Below are positions 1 through 12,777 of a stretch of DNA of 64,000 bases, in pieces; position 1 is the first letter of the stretch, and every line of letters starts with the position of its first letter. A model generated the notes under the pieces. The model was not told the origin of the DNA. It ran no database searches and worked only from the letters and a program-made list of their open reading frames with translations. Made by a program: the position numbers and the translations under genes. The DNA is from Tetracladium setigerum (taxonomy: Eukaryota > Ascomycota > Leotiomycetes > Helotiales): contig PZJY01000005.1 in NCBI GenBank assembly GCA_031472005.1, positions 2,542,001 to 2,606,000 on the forward strand, written 5' to 3'.

Positions 1-172
1 CCGCCCCCGTTCTCCACGATCACGATCCGAGAGACTCCGAATTGACTTGCACTCCCGAGGCAGAAGCCTTGCCTGGATAATTAGCCTCGCCTCTGGAATG
101 CAACTTCACACTTCTACTTTTCTTTAAACCACCTTTCTTTACCATCCAAACACACGACACACATTCACAATA

Positions 173-1098
173 ATGGCCAGCAATGATTCGGATCCACCTC
201 GGCGGGGACCTGCCCCAACAGGACTACCAGCTTACGAGAAACTCCCCACAAGCCTACAGAAGATAGTCGACAAGGCGGACGTTGACGAGAGCTTCTATGA
301 CGACCTCTACGACGGCAAGTAAGTTATTGTCAGGAAAGGCTATTTTCCATTGCATTGCCATATCTGTAGACATATATACTGACGTAACAAAGAGCACCCG
401 ACTCGACCGAAAGCAATATCAGATATGCGGCCTACGCGACGCGCATTCGAACTGCTCTGCTGTCCGCGCAGAGATACGTGGCGTACACTTCGGACATCGG
501 AGAGTCGTTTCGACCAGTGGCCCATCCTAATTATGTACGAGCAGCGTATGGAGTTAGTTGGGCGTATCTAGTGGGAGACGTTGCCCATGAAGGATATAAA
601 GCATATTGTGCGAACCAGCGTGTGAAGCATCCATATCTGCCACGAGAAGCTTCCCAAGTACGATACAACGATGCCAAGACGGAGATCAAGACCGTTGCGG
701 AAGATGCTGAGGTTTCATTGATCCCTGGAAAGGTTGCACCGTTGGACGATTATCGAACCGTTATGGCTCAGAGAGCAATATTTCAAGGCATTGCATCGAT
801 GGGCTTGCCAGCGTTTACTATACATTCAATCGTCCGGTATTCCGGTCGGGCTATGAAAGATGTTAAGAACCCTCGATTAAGAGTATATGGTCCTATCGGA
901 TTGGGTCTGGCCGCTGTCCCAGCCTTGCCATTTCTTTTCGATGTTCCAGTTGAGACGGCAGTGGAGTATATATTCCACAAGGGATTTGAGACTTTTGGAG
1001 GCAAACCGGCCGTTGGCAACGCGCCGGCGACAGGCCGAGAGGAGGCTTTGCGACACGTAAATCAGGCACCGGTTGACAAGGGCGCCAAAGAGCTTTGA
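173..1098 (+). CDS. MTP18: Mitochondrial fission process protein 1 (MTP18/MTFP1-like)
   Basis: Two exons (173-318, 393-1098) give 283 residues. MTP18/MTFP1 proteins are integral inner-mitochondrial-membrane proteins that influence mitochondrial fission. The conserved core is visible: YVAYTSDIGESFRP, then a YGVSWAYLVGDVAHEGYKAY stretch, and RAIFQGIASMGLPAFTIHS followed by a hydrophobic GPIGLGLAAVPALPFLFD segment. Membrane stretches lie near residues 90-110, 175-195 and 215-235. The intron 319-392 has a GTAAGT donor. The start at 173 is the first ATG after a pyrimidine-rich leader and opens a Pro/Arg-rich head. The family assignment is from remembered motifs, with no search run. The gene appears intact. 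Confidence 0.88.
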
Positions 1099-1706
1099 GG
1101 GTGTACGAGTTCTTAGTATAGTCAGCACAGGAGGGGAGTACGGCGTTTATGACTCAAGGGAGGGCCAAATCTCGACTACTACTTTCGTATATGCCCAGGG
1201 TGGCGTTGAAACAAATGGTTACACAAACATTTCCCCTGGAACCAACAACTCTCAGGTGATTTAACGTTGACGAGTCGGATATCCTCTCGACCTCCTCTTA
1301 TACCCTCCCCTGGTTGTCGATATCGATCAGCAAATCATAATTCCATCTCCAGCTGGCGGAAGAAGCCTCCCACTTCATCCAACCTCCAAATACTGTCAAG
1401 TGAGGCTCTCACCGCTCTTAACGCATGGTTCTATCCATTCACGGTCTGTGCAAATTTATACAACTCGGAAGCCCTTCGTGAATGTGCACACTCCACCATT
1501 TCTGTAGACAATGCATCTTCCGGGGATTGAAGCACCCATGTTGATCATCTTAGTCACAATACCTCCATTTTCGCCCACCATCTTCGTCTTTCTAAGACAT
1601 TCAGCAGTTGTCAAAATTTCATCGATCTTTTTCTACAGTATATCTGCAACAGCTCAAATTTTCCTTTTCGATGTTCTCCTTCCCTTCAATTCTCGTTGTC
1701 TTCAAA
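1099..1706. other. Intergenic, no gene seen
   Basis: 608 bases between the MTP18-like gene and the acetyltransferase, both plus strand. A CT-rich stretch just before 1707 resembles a fungal core promoter or leader. No other structure is evident. Confidence 0.5.
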
Positions 1707-2516
1707 ATGGCGGCTACACAAATAGATCAAGCGATCATAGACGAGGTGAAACTCCTTAGCGAGGTACCGGTACCATGGTGCTCAGAATTTGAAAAGATGA
1801 TTTCCGGTATGATGTAGGTCATGACTTTTCTCTACTTCTTCAGAAAATCTTTCTAACCAACTCTTAACCGCGTAGCTTTAGAACTGGGAGCGAAAGTCTA
1901 CTCCAACAATACCGAACTTCTGTCCTAAGAAATCTCTACTTTTTCAATGACGCTTCCGTTCCCGAATCTTATACCTACCAAGATCTTAGAATCCGTCGAA
2001 TGGAGATCGCCAACAGAACGATTGGAAAGCTTGGTAAAGATGTCAACATTATGAACCCTTTCTTCATTGGATGGGGTTGCAATACATTCATCGGTGACAA
2101 CGTTTATATCAACAGAGAGTGGGTTCTTTTTTTCATTTATATTTCCATTCATAGAGTACCTCATCATTTGCTAACATTGACCCAGCGTTTCCATACACGA
2201 CGATGCTCCTGTCTTCATCGGCGCCAGAACCCTCGTTGGCCCCGGTGTATGCATCTGCACCAGCACACACGAAATCTCCCCGACGCTACGCAATGCCCAG
2301 GGGGGATCATTCGCCAAACCAATCCGGATAGGTGACGACTGCTGGATTGGCGCCAGGGCCGTCATTTTACCCGGTGTCAATATTGGGAATGGCAGTATGG
2401 TCGCTGCTGGAGCGGTCGTTGCTAAGGATGTGGAGCCTGGATTGGTGGTTGGAGGGGTGCCAGCGGTGATCATACGCCGAATTGAGAAGGAATTGTTGGT
2501 TGATGGTGATGAGTAG
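1707..2516 (+). CDS. Sugar O-acetyltransferase (maltose/galactoside acetyltransferase family)
   Basis: Three exons (1707-1813, 1876-2118, 2186-2516) give 226 residues, close to the usual length of the family. The family moves an acetyl group from acetyl-CoA to a sugar hydroxyl in the cytosol. An N-terminal Mac-type segment with EFEKMISGM is followed by a left-handed beta-helix of hexapeptide repeats: GKLGKDVNIMNPFF, GCNTFIGDNVYI, DDAPVFIGARTLVGPGVCI, then IRIGDDCWIGARAVILPGV. The usual catalytic histidine context is present as CTSTHEISPTLRNAQ. The C-terminal VAKDVEPGLVVGGVPAVII loop is typical of the family. Splice phases join cleanly at all sites. The physiological substrate cannot be told from sequence. 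Confidence 0.9.
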
Positions 2517-4514
2517 GGATACTCTTCTTCTTCAGTGTGAGGTGATGGGAATAGTGCTATACGGGACTGGCCGATTTGCGGCGGATAGGCAGAATGGTGA
2601 AATGGTGCCTTTCTGGCGGTTTTATGGCGTGGCGTTAGGATAAAGGTACTGACGGCGTTCTTCAGAGGTTCTTTCGGTGCGTATTGTAACGATCGACCGG
2701 GAAAGGTGTATACTTTCGGAAGAAGGGGTTGGGATAGGACAGCGCAAGCGGGATATACCAATTGTTTAATAAGCGTGGCACAATTTATGGGTCATCCGAA
2801 TTTATTGTTGTTTTGAGCATTCAGGTTTTCTGGGAACGAGCTATGTTGAAAGTTCGTCATTTCTATTTCCTAGTTGTGTTTTATGTGAAAACGAGAAACT
2901 TCTCTTTTCAAGGCAATATTCTACAGTACATTTCTATGCTTTCAGGATGAGTTATCAAGGTCAGGGGTTTCCCCAGAATTAATGGAGAAGATTGTGGTTT
3001 GGGATGACCAACGTGCCAGCCTTATGAGGCTTTGTTTAAGTTTCCCAGCCATCACTCCTTCACGTGGCTCAGTCGGGATCATCATGGGCTTTCCCTGTCT
3101 GGTGATTTCATCTCCTTTCTACTGTACGGGCTTTCCGAATACTGCTGGGAATTTGCAAGACTATGTTTCAGAAAGTTTGGTAGCATGTCTGTGCCTGTCT
3201 GTGTTTGGATGAGAAAGGATTGGTACTGTGGTAGTATCCGTGGTGTGAGCCTATGAGGCGATGGAGAGATTGTAATGTGATATTTCAGGGTCCAAGCGTA
3301 GACGAGGAGAGTTGGATGGAGAGTGTTGTAATTGGCGCGGGAAGCGGTTCTGTTTCCTTTACTATTTCTATGGCATTCAACAGCGAGTATCTGTGAACTG
3401 CTTTTTGCGCCCTTTTCTTGGAGGGATGTGGCTCCGGTGGGAGCTTATCCCCGGACCCTGTATTGTGGTTGTCCGAATGACTGCCTGCTGTATGTCTTGC
3501 TTCTCAATTACGGAGGTAAAGACTTATGGAGTAGAATTGAACGCAATCATCCTTGTAAATTTCCTGGGGAAGCCCTCGGAACATTCTGTTCTTCTTTATG
3601 GTGATAGAACTGGAAACACAGAAAATTCCCTCGAGGTCGTGTTGTTAGCTTTCTCATCAAGCAGAGCTCTTCTCCTGACCGACCGCCAGCCTCATCAAGT
3701 CTTCACATATTATTCCACTCTATCTCATCCAAGTGCTCATTACCTTCGCTCGTAATACTGTATTCTCATCGCTATTAACAACTTACAAAACCTTGATACT
3801 TGCTCGACTTTTCAAGATGGAAGGTCGAGGTGAAAGCGCGCGAAGTCCTCGCTTGAGAACAATAAGCGCGTTAAGGACCTAACATCTGTTACACGAACTT
3901 TTGTGCTGCTACTTGAATGCATTATCACGACAGATTCGATCTTATTCAACTGGTTCTGCTAAACTTTGGAAGTAGATCTTTCAAAATCTATACGGAAATA
4001 CCGCCATGCCAAATTTTGGGGTTTAGAGGCTCTGAGCGCTGATCCAAAGGAATTGTTCTTATACTGATCTCTGCCTTGCAAGAGTAGCTGGGGGTGACAA
4101 AATAAGATGAGGCTGAGGTAAATGAGGTTTCCTCGAAATTTCTCATATATCTCCATGCTTTACTCGCTATGAGTAATCAGAACTTTGAAGTTTCGTCTAC
4201 CTGCGTAAAGTCGTGCAAGCGACACGTAAAATGGTAAGAACTGAAGACATCACGAGAACTCAAACGGCCATATTTAAATAGCCGATGCCCACAAGCCTTG
4301 CCATTGGCTGTTGTCACTGCCAAGCACCGTTGTTGCCGAGGGAAAACCGATGTCGCGAGAATACGATACTTCCGAACCTTAAGACATCAACATTCCACGC
4401 CACGTCCGCCGGTGCTGTAAAGTCGGGCCTTCGCAATTCTCTTGTATGCCTTCGCAGAACATGCGCTAACAGTCAAACCCACATTTCGAATCTGACCTTG
4501 ACTTTGCCCACTAG
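2517..4514. other. 2 kb intergenic, no gene supported
   Basis: Open frames here (for example near 3312-3755 on the plus strand) have no recognisable motif, lack coding-like composition and do not splice into a longer product. The stretch probably holds the 3' end of the acetyltransferase transcript and the promoter of AFG1. Nothing else stands out. Confidence 0.45.
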
Positions 4515-6326
4515 ATGGGAATTCGAATACGTCCGTTGCCCGCTTTAAAGCGGGCAGGGCACCTCCAGTATAGCTCGCAGCTGGGTTCAAAAAGAAGGAT
4601 ATGCGTGCAATGTCGCCAGGAAGGTCGTATACAGAGGACGTCACAAATCAATTTAGGGCACCCATTGCGCTTACCGTCCAGCCTGCCAGCTGTCAGGAGT
4701 GGTCGCGTGCTTCCAGCAGTTTTTGTTGCCGGCCAGAGAAGGGGATTGGCAACTGTACAAAATGGTACGATTTTACACACTTCGAGGTACTGTTGCTAAC
4801 AATTTTTCCAGTGAATCATGACGATCGAGGACCTATGCGGGAATATGAAGACCGGGTGGACTCTGGCAGACTCCGAGACGACGAGCATCAGCGAGGTGGG
4901 CAAATCTGCCCCCAAACCAAGCGCATGGGCTAACAGCTCTAGGAATCATACAAAGTCTCCAGCATCTACATGATGAGCTACGAAATTATACAGCACCAGC
5001 AATCGTACATCCCACTCTCGAATCTCTCCAGCCTGCTTCACAATCCGTTTTTGGGCGTTTCTTCCACAGTCAGCCAAAAGAGAGAGCGCTGAAGGACATT
5101 CCAGAAAACCTGCCGAGGGGACTATATTTGTACGGTGATGTAGGAAGTGGAAAAACGATGTTGATGGATTTATTCTACGAGACTTTACCAAGTGCGGTAG
5201 CATCGAAAACCAGAATTCATTTTCACAACTTCATGCAGGATGTCCACAAGCGGTTACACAAGATGAAAATGGAGCATGGGAATGATGTCGATGCAATTCC
5301 ATTCATTGCTGCGGATATTGCAGAACAAGGGAACGTTTTATGTTTTGACGAATTCCAGTGTACGGATGTGGCAGATGCCATGATTTTAAGACGGTGCGTA
5401 CTTCCCTGTGCATTGGTAACGCAGAGCCAAACTGAACCAATTAGGTTGCTGGAAGCTCTCATGTCTCATGGTGTTGTTCTCGTAACAACATCAAATCGAC
5501 ACCCTGATAAACTATATCTCAACGGCATCCAACGCGAGTCATTTATTCCTTGCATCAACCTCCTAAAATCACGCCTCCATGTGATAAATCTCGATTCGCC
5601 TACAGATTACCGCAAAATTCCTCGTCCACCTTCGGGAGTATATCACTCCCCATTAGACAAGCATGCCGATACGCACGCTGAAAAATGGTTCAAATTTCTC
5701 GGAGACCCAGAACAGGACATGCCAAGATCAGAAACGCAAATGGTATGGGGGCGTGAAATCCATGTCCCCAAGGTCAGCGGAAGAGCAGCCATGTTTACTT
5801 TCGACGAATTAATAGGCAGGCCCACCAGTGCTGCTGATTACATTGAGTTAACACGATCTTACGATTCATTTATTGTAACTGACGTGCCTGGTATGAATTA
5901 CCGGCAGCGCGATCTCGCCCGTCGTTTCATCACTTTCATAGATGCCGTCTACGAATCTCGCGCAAAATTGGTGTTGACGACCGCGGTTCCATTGACGCAA
6001 CTCTTCCTCTCGAAAGACGAGATCAAGGATAGTGTTAAGAAGGACAAGGAGGATAAAGCCGGCCAAGTCGATGAAGAAGAGGGAATCGATGACACGATGA
6101 GGAATTTGATGGACGATCTTGGAATGAATATGAAGGCTTTGAAGAGCAGTAGTATCTTTAGTGGGGATGAAGAGAGGTTCGCGTTTGCGAGAGCACTGAG
6201 TCGGTTGGCTGAGATGGGTAGTCAGGAGTGGGTTGAGAGGGAATGGGTTTGGTTAAGGATGGTGGAAAGAAGGAGATGGATAATTGGAAGAAAGTGCGGT
6301 CGAGACAGATGGAGGATAGTATGTGA
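4515..6326 (+). CDS. AFG1: AFG1/LACE1-type mitochondrial AAA ATPase, one-base frameshift near 3' end
   Basis: Exons 4515-4764, 4812-4895, 4943-5393 and 5445-6326 give about 555 residues. AFG1 is a mitochondrial AAA+ protein linked to quality control of respiratory-chain subunits. The N-terminus is Arg-rich without acids, as expected of a targeting presequence. Walker A is GDVGSGKTML (about residue 178) and Walker B is VLCFDEFQ (about 243). Family blocks GPMREYEDRV, RDDEHQR, TSNRHPDKLYLNG and DVPGMNYRQRDLARRFITFID are present. The third intron (5394-5444) is 51 bases and has no in-frame stop, so it reads through if ignored. After SQEWVER (6238-6241) the expected C-terminus ending in MEDSM lies in the next frame, with a stop at 6326. 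One G appears missing from the GGG run. Without the correction the frame ends at 6378 with an unconserved tail. Confidence 0.9.
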
Positions 6327-6940
6327 AGATATGGTTAGAGTAGAGACGCTAAAATTATGCATATTTATACTCTCATGATTGCAATGGGATCTGCAGGTGG
6401 ATTACGCTCGAAGAAAGTCATGTCTGGAAAAGTTCATAGGGTCGGCGGATCAAGAGAATTACCAACTTAGCCGGTGCTAACTGGATTTGCCATTGTCATA
6501 AGGTTACGGAAGGTGTGTGCAAAACTCCAAGATATAGTGATAGTAAAAGAGTATGTGTGCACCACGGCGTTTTTCTTTTGCTGCCATCGATCGTTCGAAT
6601 GTAAATGTGGAATATATCATGTTCATTCGACGGTGGTACTCACCAAAGCATATTTATTAATGTCGAGCACGGCAGTATCTCGGTATCTATACATTGTGGA
6701 GATTATATCTTTTAATGAACCGAGGCTGGCTCTGGTTTAAGTGGAGACTTCCTCGAACATGGTGGGTGTATAGTATAGTACACAGAAGAATTCTTCATCT
6801 TCTCGATTCTGGGCATGGCCTTCCCGACCAATAGATATCCCTTCCCAAACAAACCAAACCTCCCAAAGGCCAAAAAAGAACGCCTATTTTACCCCCCGAC
6901 CAACCATTTTTTTATAAAAAAAGACCACCCAATTACCTCC
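6327..6940. other. Convergent 3' intergenic region
   Basis: About 600 bases between the ends of AFG1 (plus) and the Zn2Cys6 gene (minus). It should contain both polyadenylation regions. No gene or notable repeat is seen. Confidence 0.4.
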
Positions 6941-9311
6941 CTACCACCCCGACGGACCCGAAAAATCCATATTCCACACCCCATTCAGCGCCTGACCATC
7001 ACCCAAACAACTCCCAAGAAACAACGACATACTCTCCAAATCCTCGCCCATTTCTAACCCCTGGTCATCCACACATGAAAACGTGAATGAATCTTCCTCT
7101 CTATCATAAAAGCCAAAACTAGGTTTCGAGAGCGGCACAAAGGCCTTTGCGAATTCGAGAAAGACGCCGCAGACTTGGTAGAGACGATTTATTGTCTCTG
7201 TGGCGAGATGGGGTTTCTCGAGGGTGGCGAGGACGTCGGTGAGGAGGAGGATGTCGGAGGGGTTGTGGGAGACGATGGAGTGGGTGAATACTACGAGGAA
7301 GGGGTGAATGAGGAGTAGAGAAGGATCCTGGCGAGATGGTTAGTTGATGTTGTGGCGGGAGGGGACTGCAGGTTGGGTACTTACCAATCTGAGTAGATTC
7401 TCCATCTTGGTACGTCGTTGGCGGATATTTTTGATGTATTTCTGATATGGCATTGTAAACTTAAGCGTGCTGCTTCGTAGCGTTGAGAGCTGATGTGTGT
7501 TGCAGATCCAGGAGTGGGTTTGGCACCGTAGAGAAGATTGAGAGCGGAATAGTAGATGAAATCTGACGAGCCGAGGATGAGATCTAAATCGTACTTGTCG
7601 TGAGCACCTGTCGATTGGATCTTTCAAGTCCAGTAATTAGCCTTTGATCAATAGAAAATAGTTGAGACAGCTTATTAACCTTTTTAAATTCGAGCTGCCA
7701 AGCAAAGAACTCGGCAGCAAGATCTTCCACAACCTTTGCTCGAAACTCAGGCTGTTCTTTTTGCGCACGGGAACTGTATAATTCATCATATATTCGACCC
7801 TGAAGCTTCGAGAAATTGATGAAAGCAATGAAAGCCTGGTCCCATGGTCCAAATCTGGGATCTGGCGATGGGGAAAAGACTTTGACATCAATGTCGTAAT
7901 CGGGGAAACACGACGGACGTCCAAGATTTAAAGATAGTGTTTTATCCATCATGTAGAGAATCCAGAAAGCATGGCGTTTGACTTCTCCAAGTTTGGGTGG
8001 GTCTTGAGATACGACTGCTTCTCGATGATAGCCAAGAGTTTGACACAACCTTGCTCCGGCAGAGATAAAGGTCCAACAAAGGGAAGGCCTAGAATCTTCT
8101 TGTGCTTTCATGGCCTGAATATAAAACTTTAGCGATTGATGCATTTAAATCAAGTATACCACTAACACCTATCATTAGACACTGGATGTTTTCAAGTGTT
8201 GGTGTTACTAGACACTCATAATCCTGGAGACCGGCGATGAAGTTGGCCTCGCACATTTTCGCATATTTCGCGCATTCTGCAGATGGAAGGCTTGCATCAG
8301 GGGTCGAGATGTATTCGGCGAATAGGAAGCACATCATTCCGTTCATAAGCGTAAGCTCCCCTTTTGAGTATGGGGAGGTTGGAAAGTAGACCTTCCTACA
8401 CAAATCTTCCAGGATGGAGTGGTCTCTTTGTGCACTATGGAGAAGTACGAAAGGCGTATGTGCTTTGAATCATGAGCGCGCGAACAAATGATAGATAGAC
8501 TGGCTCCACTTGCCTGCTGCTCGTTTAAGAGCGGCCAAAATCGCTGGTATTGGGGGCAATTCAACCCGAGGAAGTGCCGCCAAGGGTGAATTTGGAAAAG
8601 TCAGCGCATCAGATGATGATGGACGGCCCTGGTTTCGTAGTAGAGACTTCAAAGAGGACAATGAGTTGTTGATTTGTTGGCCAAAGCCATCGCCTTGAGC
8701 AATCCTAGCCGAAGACTCGGCAGACAGAGACGCCAAGGCTGTCAGGCTATCAAACGACGATTCCCCTTGAAAAGCGTGATCACTGACTGGCGTTGGGAGG
8801 GTTTCCAAGGGTAGGAGAGTCGACTCGAAGGTGCGTGTTTGTGTGGGGGCCTTCTGATTAAGCTTGCGGAGGGTATCCTTGATCTCTTTGAGATTTTCAT
8901 GAATAAGATTGAAGTGCCTCTCACTGTACAAATCAGCTGCTTGACATGTCATAATCCTTAAATGTCACTCACTGGTATGTGGAGGTAGTAGGTCTGGCCT
9001 TTTCCGAGGTTTTGGTATTCGAAATTCTGCACGGGAGATTTACCATTTGACAACTTGAACATGGGGATCCTTTGTTGCAACGGATCTAGCAGGCTTTAGT
9101 CTCTCAAGCAGGAAAAACAAGAGTAAGTGTAAAATACCTTCCGGACTCGACAATTCTCACACTAGAATAATGGTCAGTTGCTAAAATGCAAAGTGTATAT
9201 AACTACGTGCATGTGGCTGGACCTATCACTTACCGCTTTTGGCAGCACCGAGCCTGATAGTGGCTTCTCGCCACCTTCCATTCCATCTGGCGAGCCTCTC
9301 AAATCCATCAT
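6941..9311 (-). CDS. Zn2Cys6 transcription factor with fungal-specific TF domain, one-base frameshift
   Basis: Eight exons on the minus strand (9311-9234, 9161-9138, 9085-8973, 8923-8514, 8462-8167, 8114-7680, 7620-7385, 7327-6941) encode about 659 residues. The zinc cluster is split over exons 1-3 and follows C-x2-C-x6-C-x5-C-x2-C-x6-C exactly (Cys27, 30, 37, 43, 46, 53). The middle homology region has LCRKVYFPT, AMKAQEDSRPSLCWT, ARLCQTLGYHR, RHAFWILYMMDKTLSLNLGR and PDYDID, as in Fungal_trans proteins. Intron 8463-8513 has a GC donor (GCAAGT); it is the only donor found that keeps the frame. In the last exon, WILLYSSFTP is followed one frame away by FLVVFTHSIVSHNPSD, so a base is missing in the GGGG run at 7301-7304 (plus-strand view). 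The target genes are unknown. MM at 9311/9308 leaves the start ambiguous by one codon. Confidence 0.85.
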
Positions 9312-12300
9312 TTCCAGTCACCAACCCCCACGATAGCGTCAATTGTCTAGATGTTAAAGATTTGGAGAGAGAAGAGAGAGAGGAGAATTCTGGCGTGGAT
9401 AGCACGGAAACACAAATGTTCGGGTTCCGCGGGTTCCGGCACGCGAGGCGCTAATGCTTACTGTACAGTAATCTTACCTCCAACTCCCATTCTGATCGCT
9501 TGTAAACATTGGCTTTTCTACATAAGAGCAATTCTCTAGTTTATATTTTTGCGATTTTTAATGCGGGAGTCTGATAATGAAAAGTAAAATTTCAACCCCC
9601 AAAGTATAAAATAACGTAAAAATAAAGAGAAATGTGCACTTTAATGATCTTCAAAACAAGAAGCATAGCTCTAACCGAGATACACTTGCTCTCGAATATT
9701 GGAACGCAGACTAGAATATAAAAATATCAAATCATAGTACTACCTAGGAAAAGAACCCGTGGAATTATTTCGACAACACAAACCAATCGACTACTTCAAA
9801 GTACTGTACCTTTACTACTAGATGAGAATGCCATGGTGCAGCGAAACACACTCGCAAACTTGCCAGTACGAGGGAGTTTCTCGTTTTGTTTTCTTTTCCA
9901 AAATAACAAATACCAACATCCAGTAGGCATCCCTCCACCATAATCAAAATACTCCATACAGTAGCTAAAAAAACCATTTCGACCTTGTGTGACAAGTTGA
10001 CACAACCGTGGAGGCATCTCTTCCCAATCCCAAGACAAAAAAAAAAAGAAGATGCAACCAACCCCTCCTCGCGTTTCAGTTTCAACCCCACACACACCCA
10101 CCTGGAAAACTCCCAGACAGAAACAAGACACCACTGACGAAATCAGACGGCGGCGCACCCCAGCAATAACTAGGGTACAGTGGTCCCCACACCCGGGAGT
10201 TGCAGATCCGGGCTGCTGTTATCGCATGAATGATGACGACAGCGAGTCGAGTGCGAAAATATGCGAACAAAAACGAGATGTTGTGGAAGTACAGTAGTGC
10301 ATGAGAATTCAAATAGTCGGGTCATGTGTGTACCCTTGGAGAGGCATTGCTCTGGATAGGGGTTGGTCATTTTGCTTGATGAATTATTACATAAAAGGAG
10401 AAAGATGGGAAAGATAGGGGAAGGAAGCTTTCTTTATGTTTTGTTTGTCACGGTGGAGAGAGCGAAAAAATGACATTTTTTGTGGTCTTTTTTTGTTTCA
10501 ACTTGAGAAGTGCCGGCAAAAGGTCTTGGCTGATAACAAGCTATGGTCCAGGTCACCAAGAGACTTTCTTTTTGCAATGATACTGTACCATAGGTAAGAT
10601 TTACCTAACTTCAATAATGTAAATAGCGACATGGAGTAAACGAAAGCTGTAAAGAAGGCTCAATTACTAGTTACAGTTAGGGCAATGCTATATCGTACCA
10701 TTAGTTCCTCTTCGCATAACCAAACCCAACGGCCACAGATGTTCCCGTCGTCAAAGGCATCAATCATCAATCATCAATCATCAACCCACTCCAGCCCACC
10801 CCCGATCAAATCAAGACGTTTGTCGTCCACACACCAACAAAGCGTTCCAGAAGTTTCCGAAGACAGACCAGGGCAGGCTCGCAGGACATGATGTTTGATA
10901 CAGTACAAGACATTATTTCAAGGTACAGTAAGCGTGCCCTGCTGCTCCGACGGCTCCCCACATGCCGCATCCCAAGCAAGTCGCAACAGCTAGAGTAGCG
11001 GTTAAAGTGCAACGCGTCTATTCTGGCTCTCTGAATAACGCGACTTCCTGGTACTTGAGTAGCGTGTCACGAAACCCTGCCTTCGGAAAGATCCCGTTTC
11101 TTTTGGAGACTCCTGGAGATGAGACTCAATCTATCTGATGCCTCCCAGGTGGAGTGAGGGTGAGCCTGGACAGCCTGGGTACCAAGTACTCTCGATGTTA
11201 CAATGACTCTACTAAAGTCGTTGGGCTCAGCTCTTGCATTCGCAACTTGAACGCGCAGTCCTGGAGGGAGGGTGGCAAAAGAGCCAAGGCATATATCAAA
11301 ACCTATTGGGCTCTGGCTGAACTCAAAAGCAGCCAGTCTGGAGACCGGGAGTGCCGCCGTTGGGGCGCGAGCGTTTGCTCAGCGCTTGAAATTGGCGGGG
11401 CAGAATGGTTGGTTTTGGTGGGAGGGTGTGGCAAAACTGGACCTGCAGTTGACTTAGTTGGGGGGACGCAATGCAGTAGCTGGCTGCGTGCTGCTGGCTT
11501 GACAGTCTTTTGTCTGAAAAAAGGCATTATTATTTGATCGCAAAGGAATGATGTGATTCGTAGATTGAATCGCTTTTACAGTACAGTAGACGCATCCATG
11601 AAGTTTGATGGCGTGGGTGTCGTGGGCCGCAACGTGAGCTGAGCTGTGAGGGGAGCCGGAAACGAGCAGGGAATGGCCTCGCGGTTCATTAGTGAAGTAA
11701 AGTACGGAGTACGGACAGCAAGTGACTTACTTTCTTCATATTCTCACAGTATTCAATATGAAGTTTTACAGTAGGGAATAGTGGTTATTATCAGAAGTGA
11801 TATCTGAGGGATGCTCGTAGGCTGGTTGGTTGCCGAATGTAAGCGAATGAAAACAACAAAGTTGAATGATGAAGCTGCAACTGGACGCCTTCGCGCATAC
11901 TTTTCCTACATCAGTCATCTTGACACTTCTCAGCTGGACCTCGAGAGGGCATACAGAACAGAAAACCTGAGGGGCTCATTCTCTATTCTTACCTTATCGA
12001 TAATATAGAAAGAAACACTTGCCGTTGTTGTCTCGAGTCGCAGACTACTACTCCACCGTACAAGGACTGGGTTGGGTTGGGCTGGGTTGGCCTTCCCTCC
12101 TTCACTTCCACTCTCCCTTCCCTTACCCGTGCTGCCTTTTCTTCTCTGGAACTCCTAAAGCAAAGCTTCTCCTCCCCATAACATTTCCTCGCCCCTTGAA
12201 TTATTCCTGTCTTCCCCCAAGTACCTAGTATCAAAGAAATCTCAACCTTTAAAGTTAAGATTTTTTGACTATTTACTATATATCAGAAGTGACGCTTGTC

Positions 12301-12777
12301 TTCTTGCCTTATTTAGCAGTGCGCAAGCCATCTCTATTATTACTTCACCATCAAAGGGAGGGGGAGGGGTCTGCTCCGCCAAGAAGGGACTAGACTACTT
12401 CGGCGCTTCACAATCTCAATCAATCCATCCTCCTGCCATCCATTCTGCGAGAACTCTCAACCACAACGACACTCGTCGATCACTGCAGTAATCGCTAGAA
12501 GGGTCTCTCTCTCGGCCATCTCTCGACGTGCGCGCGCCCTTATTTCTCGCGACTGTTCCATTCATCGATCTGCCTTGTTCTCTGCTGTCCGCGATCATCT
12601 TTTCGCCATCCCCGGTGCGCCAAAGAGTGAGAGAAGTGCGCGAAGGAGCAAACATTAATTGTTCTATTTGCCACAAAAGAATCCGAGCTCGCATTTAATA
12701 AGTGCGCTCTTGTCGGCACCAATTTTATCCTCTTCCTCGCTCAAGCTCTCGCACGAGGTGCAGTATCACGAGACAAT
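9312..12777. promoter_or_regulatory. 3.5 kb divergent intergenic region between a Zn2Cys6 gene and BEM1
   Basis: No gene is supported. The stretch must hold the promoters of both flanking genes and probably a long BEM1 leader; the last 700 bases are CT-rich. Its most distinctive content is eleven copies of the heptamer TACAGTA or its complement TACTGTA between 9458 and 11773, including a perfect 14-base palindrome at 9458-9471. An A-rich run lies near 10039-10050. A CA/CT-rich low-complexity stretch lies near 10760-10800. Confidence 0.5.

Noticed and set aside
2171..2761. 196-codon minus-strand open frame
   Set aside because: Antisense shadow of the acetyltransferase hexapeptide-repeat exon.
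3312..3755. 147-codon plus-strand open frame
   Set aside because: Cys/Phe/Leu-rich random-looking translation with an overlapping frame of similar quality; no motif.
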